In this document: one piece after another, positions 1-5,380 of the stretch
How the letters are laid out: each line of letters opens with the position of its first letter
Position numbering within the stretch: position 1 is the stretch's first letter
The notes under the pieces: generated by a model
What the model saw: only the letters and a program-made list of their open reading frames with translations
Told to the model about the DNA's origin: nothing
The model's database searches: none
Translations under genes and position numbers: made by a program
From: Paramuribaculum sp.
GTDB taxonomy: Bacteria > Bacteroidota > Bacteroidia > Bacteroidales > Muribaculaceae
Direction of reading: 5' to 3'
Assembly (NCBI GenBank): GCA_029051965.1
Contig: JAIDJZ010000170.1
Location: 1-5,380 of the forward strand
Length of the DNA stretch: 5,380 nt

Positions 1-163
1 ACGGCCACCACCTATATCTACACGCTTATGATGTGCGGCTGGGTCAGATGTGAATATCATCCCACCCGACAAGACCGTCATAGACATGACCCGTAAAAAA
101 ACGGCGGTGCGCCGGAAGCTAAGCATTCTTATTTCCGGCACACCGCAGTAACGCCACGCAGAC
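1..163. other. left-edge region without a secure gene
   Basis: No complete gene can be supported here. Plus-strand frame 1 is open from base 1 to a TAA at 94-96 (31 codons), frame 3 is open to a TGA at 51-53, and frame 2 is open from a TGA at 29-31 to a TAA at 149-151. On the minus strand one frame is open from an ATG at 85-87 to the window edge (29 codons). None of these translations resembles a family I recognise. Any one could be the end of a gene that begins outside the window. The right half is occupied by the terminator of the neighbouring minus-strand lipoprotein gene. Confidence 0.4.
95..146 (-). terminator. intrinsic terminator of the lipoprotein gene
   Basis: A 14-bp inverted repeat pairs 104-117 with 133-146 around a 15-base loop. 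A run of seven A on the plus strand (95-101) becomes seven U immediately after the stem, with a two-base spacer, when read leftward. The single imperfect position is a G-U wobble in the minus-strand RNA but a C-A mismatch in plus-strand RNA, and there is no T-run to the right. Both asymmetries say it works on leftward transcripts. It begins 17 bases after the stop of the lipoprotein gene, as expected for a monocistronic message ending there. Confidence 0.85.
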
Positions 164-787
164 CTACTTACTCAAAGCCGCCGACGGATTCTGCGAAGAA
201 TAGACATAATCGGTCTTTCCAATCTCGAATTTCAGGAGAGATCCATTGTCTTTCACTTTAACATCATCGAGTTTCGTCATCGAAGTGTAGCGCGCAAGCA
301 GCTGACGTCTAAGAGCGGCCTCGACCATCGAAGCAAACTGCGGCTTGAGAGCTTCCGGATTCGACTGCGTCGCGCCGTCAAGCACATTGCCGGAGATGAC
401 GAGACCGCTCGGATCGACCGCTACTGACATATTGGCCACATCAAGAGCAAGCATGATCTCATCATCGTCGACCGCCGTCCATCGCCCTGTCACTGTCGAC
501 TTGGCCGAAGCCGCGATTTCAAACGGCTGGACAAGCGCATCGCTGCCGGTCATTGCTCCGGTAGATGACACCATCCCGACAATCACAACCGGGCCTCCGG
601 TCTTTGCCGAATCGCGTTCAAAAGTAATCGTCTCGACCAACGTAGCCTGCGAACCGGCATCGTTGACAAGCATCTGCGGAGTCGAGCTCCAGGTTCCTTC
701 AACCTGCGAAGCGAGACGTTCAGCCTCATTGCAGCCTGTCAGGCTGACTGCTGCGAGCGCCATTGCGCCAATCAGAATTTTCTTCAT
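164..787 (-). CDS. putative lipoprotein, 207 aa, unknown function
   Basis: The protein starts with a lipoprotein signal peptide: two lysines, a hydrophobic stretch (residues 4-17) and a lipobox L16-T17-G18-C19, so it should be cleaved and lipidated at Cys19. The residues after the cysteine (N-E-A-E-R) contain two acidic residues but are not a clear surface-export signal, so inner-leaflet versus surface location is undecided. The mature part is rich in short beta-prone segments and contains two G-x-W motifs, G31-T-W33 and G101-R-W103, the second followed by an acidic patch D107-E110. This resembles small lipocalin-like or beta-sandwich lipoproteins, but I do not recognise a named family. The ATG at 785-787 is the only start that keeps the signal peptide; the stop is TAG. 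It is transcribed away from the U32 gene and has its own terminator, so it appears to be a single-gene unit. No -7 box was found upstream. Confidence 0.85.
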   Translation of the reverse strand: MKKILIGAMALAAVSLTGCNEAERLASQVEGTWSSTPQMLVNDAGSQATLVETITFERDSAKTGGPVVIVGMVSSTGAMTGSDALVQPFEIAASAKSTVTGRWTAVDDDEIMLALDVANMSVAVDPSGLVISGNVLDGATQSNPEALKPQFASMVEAALRRQLLARYTSMTKLDDVKVKDNGSLLKFEIGKTDYVYSSQNPSAALSK

Positions 788-1016
788 AACTATTCTTTAT
801 ATTATATAATGAATTGCATAACCATATACCGACCCACTGCATTCAGCACCTATCGGCCTAATTTTCAATAAAAACGTTCAACCAGAAACCATATGGATTC
901 CTTCGGAGTAAAATTAAACAGTTTCTTATAGTCCATAACACGACGTCCCGTTAAAAGTTCAAAAATGGAATCGCAAAAACGCCGGACGTGGTTAATTTTT
1001 CGTATTTTTGCACCGT
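788..1016. other. divergent intergenic region
   Basis: This 229-base AT-rich stretch separates the leftward lipoprotein gene from the rightward U32 gene. The right end holds the -7 box of the U32 gene. For the lipoprotein gene, the first 45 bases upstream are very AT-rich (TATATTATATAAT type), but I found no TAnnTTTG match in the leftward direction. The only small reading frame noticed, a 12-codon ATG frame from 893, has nothing to support it. No RNA gene or strong hairpin was seen. Confidence 0.6.
1003..1010 (+). promoter_or_regulatory. Bacteroidetes -7 box of the U32 gene
   Basis: TATTTTTG matches the Bacteroidetes sigma-factor -7 consensus TAnnTTTG exactly. It ends six bases before the ATG at 1017, so transcription would begin about at the start codon and the message would be leaderless or nearly so. 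No TTG -33 element is present at the expected 19-21 base spacing (around 980-983 the sequence is CGCC), so the match rests on the -7 box alone. This box also overlaps the in-frame TTG at 1008, which argues against using that TTG as a start. Confidence 0.6.
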
Positions 1017-2882
1017 ATGCCTAAACCACGCCTAATCGAGCTTCTGGCTCCAGCAAAAAACGCCGACATCGCTATTGAAGCAATACGCCACGGAGCCGAC
1101 GCCGTCTACATCGGAGCATCATCACACGGTGCCCGCAGCAGCGCCGCCAATTCCGTAGCCGACATCCGCCGCGTTGTCGAGTTCGCCCATAGGTTCCGCT
1201 GCCGCGTCTATGTCACTCTGAACACCCTCGTCTACGAAAACGAGATCCAGCAGGTCGAAAAGCTTGTTGACGAACTCTACCGCGCAGGCGGTGACGCTCT
1301 GCTCGTACAGGACACGGGCATTCTCCGAATGAATCTCCCCCCGATTGCCCTCCATGCATCGACCCAATGCGACATAAGAACTCCGGAAAAAGCCCTTTTT
1401 CTTGCCCGGGCAGGTTTTTCACAGCTGGTTCTGCCGCGCGAAATGACGCTTGAGGAAATGGAGGCGGTCCACAGGGCAGTTCCCGACACTCCGCTGGAAG
1501 CGTTTGTCCACGGCGCTCTGTGTGTCAGCTACAGCGGCGACTGTCAGGCAGGTTTCTCCACCGCGCGCCGCAGCGCCAACCGTGGTGAATGCCCTCAGAT
1601 ATGCCGCCACAGTTTCAACCTGATCGACACCGACGGCAACACACTTATTGAAAACCGCCATCTGCTTTCACTCCGCGACCTCAACCGCTCGGAACTCGTC
1701 GGCCGCATGCTCGAAGCCGGCATTTCGTCGTTCAAAATCGAGGGACGTCTAAAAGACGCTGCCTATGTCAAGAACACCGTGGCAGCCTACCGAAAGGCAA
1801 TAGACAATGCTATCTCCACAGCCCCTGACCGCTATCGCCGCGCCTCGATCGGAGATTCTGAAATAAACTTCGTCCCGGACCTCTCGGAAAGTTTCAACCG
1901 CGGTTTCACAACTTATTTCACGACAGCACCCAGACCGACAGTTCAGATGGCGTCAATCCTTTCGCCCAAATGGACCGGAAAGCCGGTCGGCAAAGTGACC
2001 GCATGCAGCCACGGACAGATCCGCATCGACTCCGGCTGTCAGCTTGCCAACGGCGACGGTCTCGGCTATTTCAACCGTCAGGGACTGTTTGTCGGCTTTC
2101 GCGCCAACCGCGCCGAAGGCAACATGATAATCCCCGCCTCGCCGCAGAATATCCCGGCAGGGACCGTACTCTACCGCAACCACAACCGTCTTCGGGAAGA
2201 AGCCCTCGCCGGCGACACGGCGCGACGATCGATTCCGCTGACACTAACCCTCCGCACCATCCCGTTCGGCATAGCGCTCGACGCCGCCGACAGCAACGGA
2301 AACAGCGTCAGTCTTAGCGAACCGCTCGAACTCGCCGAAGCAAAAAGCCCGCAGGCAGACTCGCGCCGCGATGTCCTCTCGAAAACAGGCGACACAATCT
2401 TCTCAGCCCCGGAAATCAATGACCTGGTTGGAAATCTCTTCATTCCGAGATCACGCCTCGCAGCTCTGAGACGGTGCGTCCTGGAGAAACTGACAGAAAC
2501 GATTGTCGCGACCCACCCGTTTGACTATCGCCGAGCGGAACAGACCGACGCACAGATCACATGGACCGACCGGCTCGACTACCACGACAATGTGGCCAAC
2601 TCTCTGGCACGTCAGTTCTACACAGACCACGGCATCCGATCAATCGAACCGGCCATCGAGACCCTCAGTCCAAAAGGAAACGAAACGAGAGTAATGACCA
2701 CCCGCTATTGTCTGCGCCGCGAATTCAACCGCTGTATGCGCACACCGGCCGGACGCCAGTGGCACGGTCCGCTCTATCTAGAGTCAGGCCCCGACCGCTT
2801 CCGTGTCGACTTCGACTGCAAGGAGTGCAGAATGAAAGTCTTCCATCTTCGCGACAATCCTCCGAAAAGAAGGAAGTCATAA
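1017..2882 (+). CDS. peptidase U32 family protein, probable RlhA/TrhP-type RNA hydroxylase
   Basis: This 621-residue protein belongs to the U32 family. The N-terminus (ELLAPAKN at 8-15, then GADAVYIG at 26-33) is the first part of the U32 TIM-barrel-like domain. The U32 signature follows at 161-176 (E-x-F-x2-G-A-L-C-x4-G-x-C), with R189-G-E-C192-P-Q-I-C196-R after it. C169, C176, C192 and C196 correspond to the conserved cysteines linked to an iron-sulfur cluster. Residues about 390-510 fit the U32 collagenase-like (DUF3656) region, and the tail has a second group, C565, C573, C601 and C604. E. coli members hydroxylate RNA: RlhA acts on C2501 of 23S rRNA and TrhP on U34 of some tRNAs. The length and DUF3656-like region favour the RlhA-like branch, but the exact substrate cannot be read from the sequence. 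The old protease label is probably misleading. ATG 1017 is preferred over the in-frame TTG at 1008, which lies inside the promoter box. It ends 106 bases before galE, which has its own promoter, so this is likely a separate unit. Confidence 0.88.
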   Translation: MPKPRLIELLAPAKNADIAIEAIRHGADAVYIGASSHGARSSAANSVADIRRVVEFAHRFRCRVYVTLNTLVYENEIQQVEKLVDELYRAGGDALLVQDTGILRMNLPPIALHASTQCDIRTPEKALFLARAGFSQLVLPREMTLEEMEAVHRAVPDTPLEAFVHGALCVSYSGDCQAGFSTARRSANRGECPQICRHSFNLIDTDGNTLIENRHLLSLRDLNRSELVGRMLEAGISSFKIEGRLKDAAYVKNTVAAYRKAIDNAISTAPDRYRRASIGDSEINFVPDLSESFNRGFTTYFTTAPRPTVQMASILSPKWTGKPVGKVTACSHGQIRIDSGCQLANGDGLGYFNRQGLFVGFRANRAEGNMIIPASPQNIPAGTVLYRNHNRLREEALAGDTARRSIPLTLTLRTIPFGIALDAADSNGNSVSLSEPLELAEAKSPQADSRRDVLSKTGDTIFSAPEINDLVGNLFIPRSRLAALRRCVLEKLTETIVATHPFDYRRAEQTDAQITWTDRLDYHDNVANSLARQFYTDHGIRSIEPAIETLSPKGNETRVMTTRYCLRREFNRCMRTPAGRQWHGPLYLESGPDRFRVDFDCKECRMKVFHLRDNPPKRRKS

Positions 2883-2906
2883 ACCGATGGAAAATCAGCA
2901 GAATCG

Positions 2907-2937
2907 TTGCACACCTCGGAGTAAATACCTAAATTTG
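2907..2937 (+). promoter_or_regulatory. promoter of galE, with -33 and -7 elements
   Basis: TTG at 2907-2909 and TAAATTTG at 2930-2937 are separated by 20 bases. This matches the Bacteroidetes layout of a TTG -33 element and a TAnnTTTG -7 box at 19-21 bases. Transcription should start about five to seven bases after 2937, leaving a leader of roughly 45 bases before the galE ATG at 2989. The leader has no Shine-Dalgarno sequence, which is normal in this phylum. The promoter lies 24 bases after the U32 stop, and no terminator is visible between them, so some read-through from the U32 gene is possible. Confidence 0.75.
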
Positions 2938-2988
2938 CACATATAGAAACTTAACTCATAATTCCCTATAACCCCCACTCAATCATTC

Positions 2989-4026
2989 ATGAAAAAAGAT
3001 CGTATTCTTGTAACCGGCGGAACCGGTTATATTGGGTCACATACGGTTGTCGAACTCCAGAATGCCGGATATCCGGTTGTCATCATCGACAATCTGTCAA
3101 ACTCCAACAAAGATGTACTTGACGGAATCGAACGCATCACAGGACTCCGCCCCGACTTCGTAGAAGCCGACTGCACCGACATGGAAGCCCTGAAGAAACT
3201 CTTCGCAGACTATCCCGACATCCGCGGAATCATCAACTTCGCAGCTTCGAAAGCCGTCGGAGAATCAGTGCAGAAACCGATTCTCTACTATCGCAACAAC
3301 CTCAACACCCTTCTCAACCTGCTCGACCTGATGGCTCCGAACAACGTGAAGGGAATTGTGTTCTCCTCCTCATGCACTGTCTATGGCGAACCCGACGTGA
3401 ACCCCGTCACCGAACAGTCGCCCATCAAAAAGGCAACATCGCCCTACGGAAACACAAAACAGATCTCTGAAGAGATCATCACAGACGTGATCACATCCGG
3501 CGCACCATTCAAGAGCGTCATTCTCCGCTACTTCAACCCCGTCGGAGCGCATCCCTCGGCTGAGATCGGCGAGCTTCCCAACGGCGTTCCCCAGAACCTC
3601 ATCCCCTATCTGACACAGACCGCAATGGGCATCCGCAAAGAACTCAGCGTTTTCGGCGACGACTACGACACCCCCGACGGATCATGCATCCGCGACTATA
3701 TCAACGTTGTCGATCTCGCGAAAGCCCATGTGATCGCCGTTGAGCGTATGCTCGAAGACAAATCCGACGACCAGATCGAAATCTTCAACCTCGGAACAGG
3801 ACGCGGCACCTCTGTGCTCGAACTCATCAACACCTTCGAAAGCGCGACAGGCGTAAAAGTACCCCACAAGATCGTCGGACGTCGCGAAGGCGATATCGAA
3901 AAGGTATGGGCCGACCCCGCACACGCAAACAATGTGCTCGACTGGGTTGCAGATTCGACAATCGAAGACACAATGCGTTCCGCATGGGCTTGGCAGTGCA
4001 AGCTGCGCGAACGCGGAATCATGTAA
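2989..4026 (+). CDS. galE: UDP-glucose 4-epimerase GalE
   Basis: GalE is a cytoplasmic NAD-dependent enzyme that interconverts UDP-glucose and UDP-galactose in the Leloir pathway and in supply of sugars for surface glycans. The 345 residues match the usual length. It is an extended short-chain dehydrogenase: the NAD-binding G10-G-T-G13-Y-I-G16 motif, then D34-N-L-S-N at the end of the second strand, N83-F-A-A-S-K88 beside the cofactor, the S126-S-S128 strand, and the catalytic pair Y153-x3-K157. S128, Y153 and K157 align with Ser124, Tyr149 and Lys153 of the E. coli enzyme at a constant offset of four. The substrate half contains R180-Y-F-N-P, R235-D-Y and R298-R-E-G-D-I. The position matching E. 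coli Tyr299 and human Cys307 is V306, a small residue, so UDP-GlcNAc/UDP-GalNAc may also be accepted. The ATG at 2989 fits the family N-terminus. It has its own promoter and is followed after 32 bases by a membrane protein, so it probably heads an operon. Confidence 0.96.
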   Translation: MKKDRILVTGGTGYIGSHTVVELQNAGYPVVIIDNLSNSNKDVLDGIERITGLRPDFVEADCTDMEALKKLFADYPDIRGIINFAASKAVGESVQKPILYYRNNLNTLLNLLDLMAPNNVKGIVFSSSCTVYGEPDVNPVTEQSPIKKATSPYGNTKQISEEIITDVITSGAPFKSVILRYFNPVGAHPSAEIGELPNGVPQNLIPYLTQTAMGIRKELSVFGDDYDTPDGSCIRDYINVVDLAKAHVIAVERMLEDKSDDQIEIFNLGTGRGTSVLELINTFESATGVKVPHKIVGRREGDIEKVWADPAHANNVLDWVADSTIEDTMRSAWAWQCKLRERGIM

Positions 4027-4058
4027 GACGAATCTTCTGGTCATATAGATCACCGGAA

Positions 4059-5273
4059 ATGACAATTCTGAAACGAATCTATTTCTTCATCATAGCGTTG
4101 GCCGTCGTTCTGTCGGCCAACGCTCAGTCTTTATCCTCACGACAGGATTCGGCGCATGTCGATTCTGCGGCAACAATAAGCCTTCTGACAGTTGCTCCCG
4201 GATGTCAGATTTACGAACTCGAAGGACACAGCGGACTGCGCATCCGCACAGCCACCGACGACATGGTGGCCAACTGGGGACTGTTTGATTTCAGCGCCCC
4301 CAACTTCGTCTACCGATTTGTCAAAGGCGAAACCGACTATTGCGTCGGACTGTGGCCCTACGGTTATTTCATTTCGCTCTATCGTCAGGAAAACCGACGC
4401 GTGACTGAACAGATTCTTGATCTGACTCCGGAGGAAGCAGCCCGTGTCATTGCACTGGTCACAGAAAACCTGCGGCCGGAAAACCGGGTCTACCGCTACA
4501 ACTATGTCCTTGATAACTGCGCCACGCGTCCGCTCGCAATCGTGGAGGAAGCCATCGGCGACTCAATCAGGTTCTCCGAGAGCGAAGCACTGGACGAGAG
4601 CAGAGCGACCTTCCGCAACGTAATGCGCACCTACCACCGCAACTATCCGTGGTATCAGTTCGGCATTGACCTCGCCCTCGGCTCAGGCATCGACAGAGAG
4701 GTCTCGGTCCGCGAAACAGGATTCGCACCGGTCGTGCTTGAGAAAATTGCCGCGACGGCAACTATCGATGGCAGCCGTCCGCTCGTCAGGAGCGAGAGAA
4801 TCGTTTCAGACGGCCCTGAAAACGGGACTGCTGAAAAGCCTACACCCTGGTATCTCACCCCGCTCGCAATCTTCTGGGCACTCGCAGCCATCTGTCTGAT
4901 CTACGCCGTCAGATCAGTCCGCCGCAAAGCATTCTGTCCCTGGATCAACGCCATCTTCTATTCGGTTCTCGGACTCAGCGGACTGTTGTTGACGTTTCTG
5001 ATCTTCGTCTCGTCGCACGAAGCGACCTCACCGAACTGGAACTATCTATGGATCAACCCGCTCTGCTTCCTTGTTCCGGCAATGATCAGGATTCCGAGAG
5101 TCCGGGGCATCCTGCGGAACTACATGCGCCTCAACATCTGTCTGATCGCACTCTATGTCATCATCGCGCTCTTCGGAATCCAAAGCCCAAATCCGGCCTT
5201 CTATCCCATTCTGCTGGCCGATTTCATTCTTTCGTCATCATATCTTCAGGTCACACGTGAAAATAACAAATAA
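4059..5273 (+). CDS. DUF4105 (Lnb_N-type) exported membrane protein, 404 aa
   Basis: The first 22 residues form a signal peptide (K5-R6, hydrophobic core 7-18, A-N-A cleavage site before Q23). The domain at about 38-260 carries the conserved features of DUF4105, the N-terminal periplasmic domain also named after lacto-N-biosidase: C49, E55-G-H57-S-G-L, N72-W-G-L-F-D-F78, and N148-Y-x2-D-N-C154-A-T-R157. The remainder has four or five hydrophobic helices at about 266-285, 296-317, 329-344, 357-374 and 380-396. It should therefore be held in the inner membrane with its soluble part in the periplasm. Its biochemical role is not established. H57 and the N-C154 motif occur in the order seen in permuted papain-like folds, so a hydrolase or transferase activity is conceivable. 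An upstream in-frame start at 3906 was rejected because it lies within galE and would put 51 polar residues before the signal peptide. It follows galE by 32 bases without a promoter, so the two are probably cotranscribed. Confidence 0.85.
   Translation: MTILKRIYFFIIALAVVLSANAQSLSSRQDSAHVDSAATISLLTVAPGCQIYELEGHSGLRIRTATDDMVANWGLFDFSAPNFVYRFVKGETDYCVGLWPYGYFISLYRQENRRVTEQILDLTPEEAARVIALVTENLRPENRVYRYNYVLDNCATRPLAIVEEAIGDSIRFSESEALDESRATFRNVMRTYHRNYPWYQFGIDLALGSGIDREVSVRETGFAPVVLEKIAATATIDGSRPLVRSERIVSDGPENGTAEKPTPWYLTPLAIFWALAAICLIYAVRSVRRKAFCPWINAIFYSVLGLSGLLLTFLIFVSSHEATSPNWNYLWINPLCFLVPAMIRIPRVRGILRNYMRLNICLIALYVIIALFGIQSPNPAFYPILLADFILSSSYLQVTRENNK
4094..4124 (+). repeat. perfect 11-bp inverted repeat in the DUF4105 signal-peptide codons
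   Basis: AGCGTTGGCCG at 4094-4104 is the exact reverse complement of 4114-4124, with a nine-base loop between. The stem is GC-rich (8 of 11 pairs) and starts 35 bases after the A of the ATG. No T-run follows, so it is not a normal intrinsic terminator. It encodes residues 12-22, the end of the hydrophobic core and the cleavage site. Whether it has a role in the RNA is unknown. Confidence 0.7.
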
Positions 5274-5380
5274 ATTCCGTCTGCTACTGCTGTGTGTCAT
5301 GACTGCAGCAGCTACCTTTACGACATTCGCCCAGCAAAAAAAATCGCCCATTGTCGCGGTCATCACGGTCGAAGGACTCA
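5257..5380 (+). CDS. 5' end of an exported protein, possibly alkaline phosphatase/phosphodiesterase family (partial)
   Basis: Forty-one codons are visible before the window ends. Starting at GTG 5257 gives a complete signal peptide: K2, K6 and R8, a hydrophobic core L9-A19, and a T-F-A cleavage site before Q26-Q27. The mature start, S30-P-I-V-A-V-I-T-V-E-G-L41, resembles the opening strand of Bacteroidetes alkaline phosphatase and phosphodiesterase-like proteins, in which a hydrophobic strand leads to metal-binding residues. Twelve residues are too few to be sure. An in-frame ATG at 5299 would leave only a weak, uncharged leader, so GTG is preferred. The start lies inside the final 17 bases of the DUF4105 gene, which suggests translational coupling. 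A run of eight A at 5336-5343 falls just after the predicted cleavage site. Confidence 0.6.
   Translation, partial: MKITNKFRLLLLCVMTAAATFTTFAQQKKSPIVAVITVEGL

Noticed and set aside
345..809. 154-codon plus-strand frame opposite the lipoprotein gene
   Set aside because: It is antisense to a gene with a clear lipoprotein signal and terminator; its translation is Ser/Thr-rich low-complexity with no recognisable domain.
893..931. 12-codon reading frame in the divergent region
   Set aside because: It is very short, has no promoter at a suitable distance and no recognisable peptide features.
943..989. ACGTCC/GGACGT inverted six-mers upstream of the U32 promoter
   Set aside because: Only six bases match, the arms are 35 bases apart and no flanking bases extend the match, so chance is a sufficient explanation.
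1008..1016. TTG start adding three residues to the U32 protein
   Set aside because: The TTG is the last part of the TATTTTTG promoter box, and the protein family N-terminus fits the ATG at 1017.
2561..2932. 123-codon plus-strand frame across the end of the U32 gene
   Set aside because: It is the out-of-frame shadow of the Cys-rich U32 tail, which has strong family features; the shadow is Arg/Pro-rich and runs through the galE promoter.
3906..4058. 51-residue extension of the DUF4105 protein into galE
   Set aside because: The extension is Arg-rich, encoded out of frame within galE, and would bury the signal peptide that starts at the ATG at 4059.
3682..4065. 127-codon minus-strand frame opposite galE
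   Set aside because: It lies opposite conserved GalE motifs and has no promoter or recognisable domain.
1..5380. CRISPR arrays, insertion sequences, tRNA or rRNA genes
   Set aside because: No spaced direct repeats, transposase frames, terminal inverted repeats or tRNA cloverleaf patterns were seen on either strand.

Overview
The window looks like ordinary chromosomal DNA from a Bacteroidales bacterium. The evidence is two matches to the Bacteroidetes -7 promoter box (TAnnTTTG), start codons without convincing Shine-Dalgarno sequences, a 621-residue U32 protein with a Cys-rich tail, and a DUF4105 (Lnb_N-type) membrane protein. The base composition looks GC-richer than typical Bacteroides, which would suit Muribaculaceae-like gut lineages, but that family assignment is only an inference.

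Layout. Bases 1-163 hold no secure gene. They carry an intrinsic terminator (95-146) that reads leftward and closes a minus-strand lipoprotein gene (164-787). A 229-base divergent region (788-1016) separates it from the rightward genes and ends in a -7 box almost touching the start of a U32-family protein (1017-2882). That protein is probably an RNA hydroxylase of the RlhA/TrhP superfamily rather than a protease. A second, more complete promoter (2907-2937) lies before galE (2989-4026), a UDP-glucose 4-epimerase with an intact catalytic set. After 32 bases comes a secreted or inner-membrane DUF4105 protein (4059-5273). Its last 17 bases overlap the GTG start of a further exported protein, cut by the window end (5257-5380), which may belong to the alkaline phosphatase/phosphodiesterase family.

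How the genes fit together. galE, the DUF4105 gene and the truncated gene are tightly spaced with no promoter visible between them, so they probably form one transcript. GalE supplies UDP-galactose, and possibly UDP-GalNAc, for surface glycans; the two downstream proteins act across the inner membrane. The U32 gene and the lipoprotein gene look like separate units.

No undescribed multi-gene system, mobile element, CRISPR array or RNA gene is visible. The points worth a second look are small: a near-leaderless U32 promoter, a Cys4 tail on the U32 protein, a small gatekeeper residue in GalE, a possible permuted papain-like His/Cys pair in the DUF4105 protein, and a perfect 11-bp hairpin inside that gene's signal-peptide codons.
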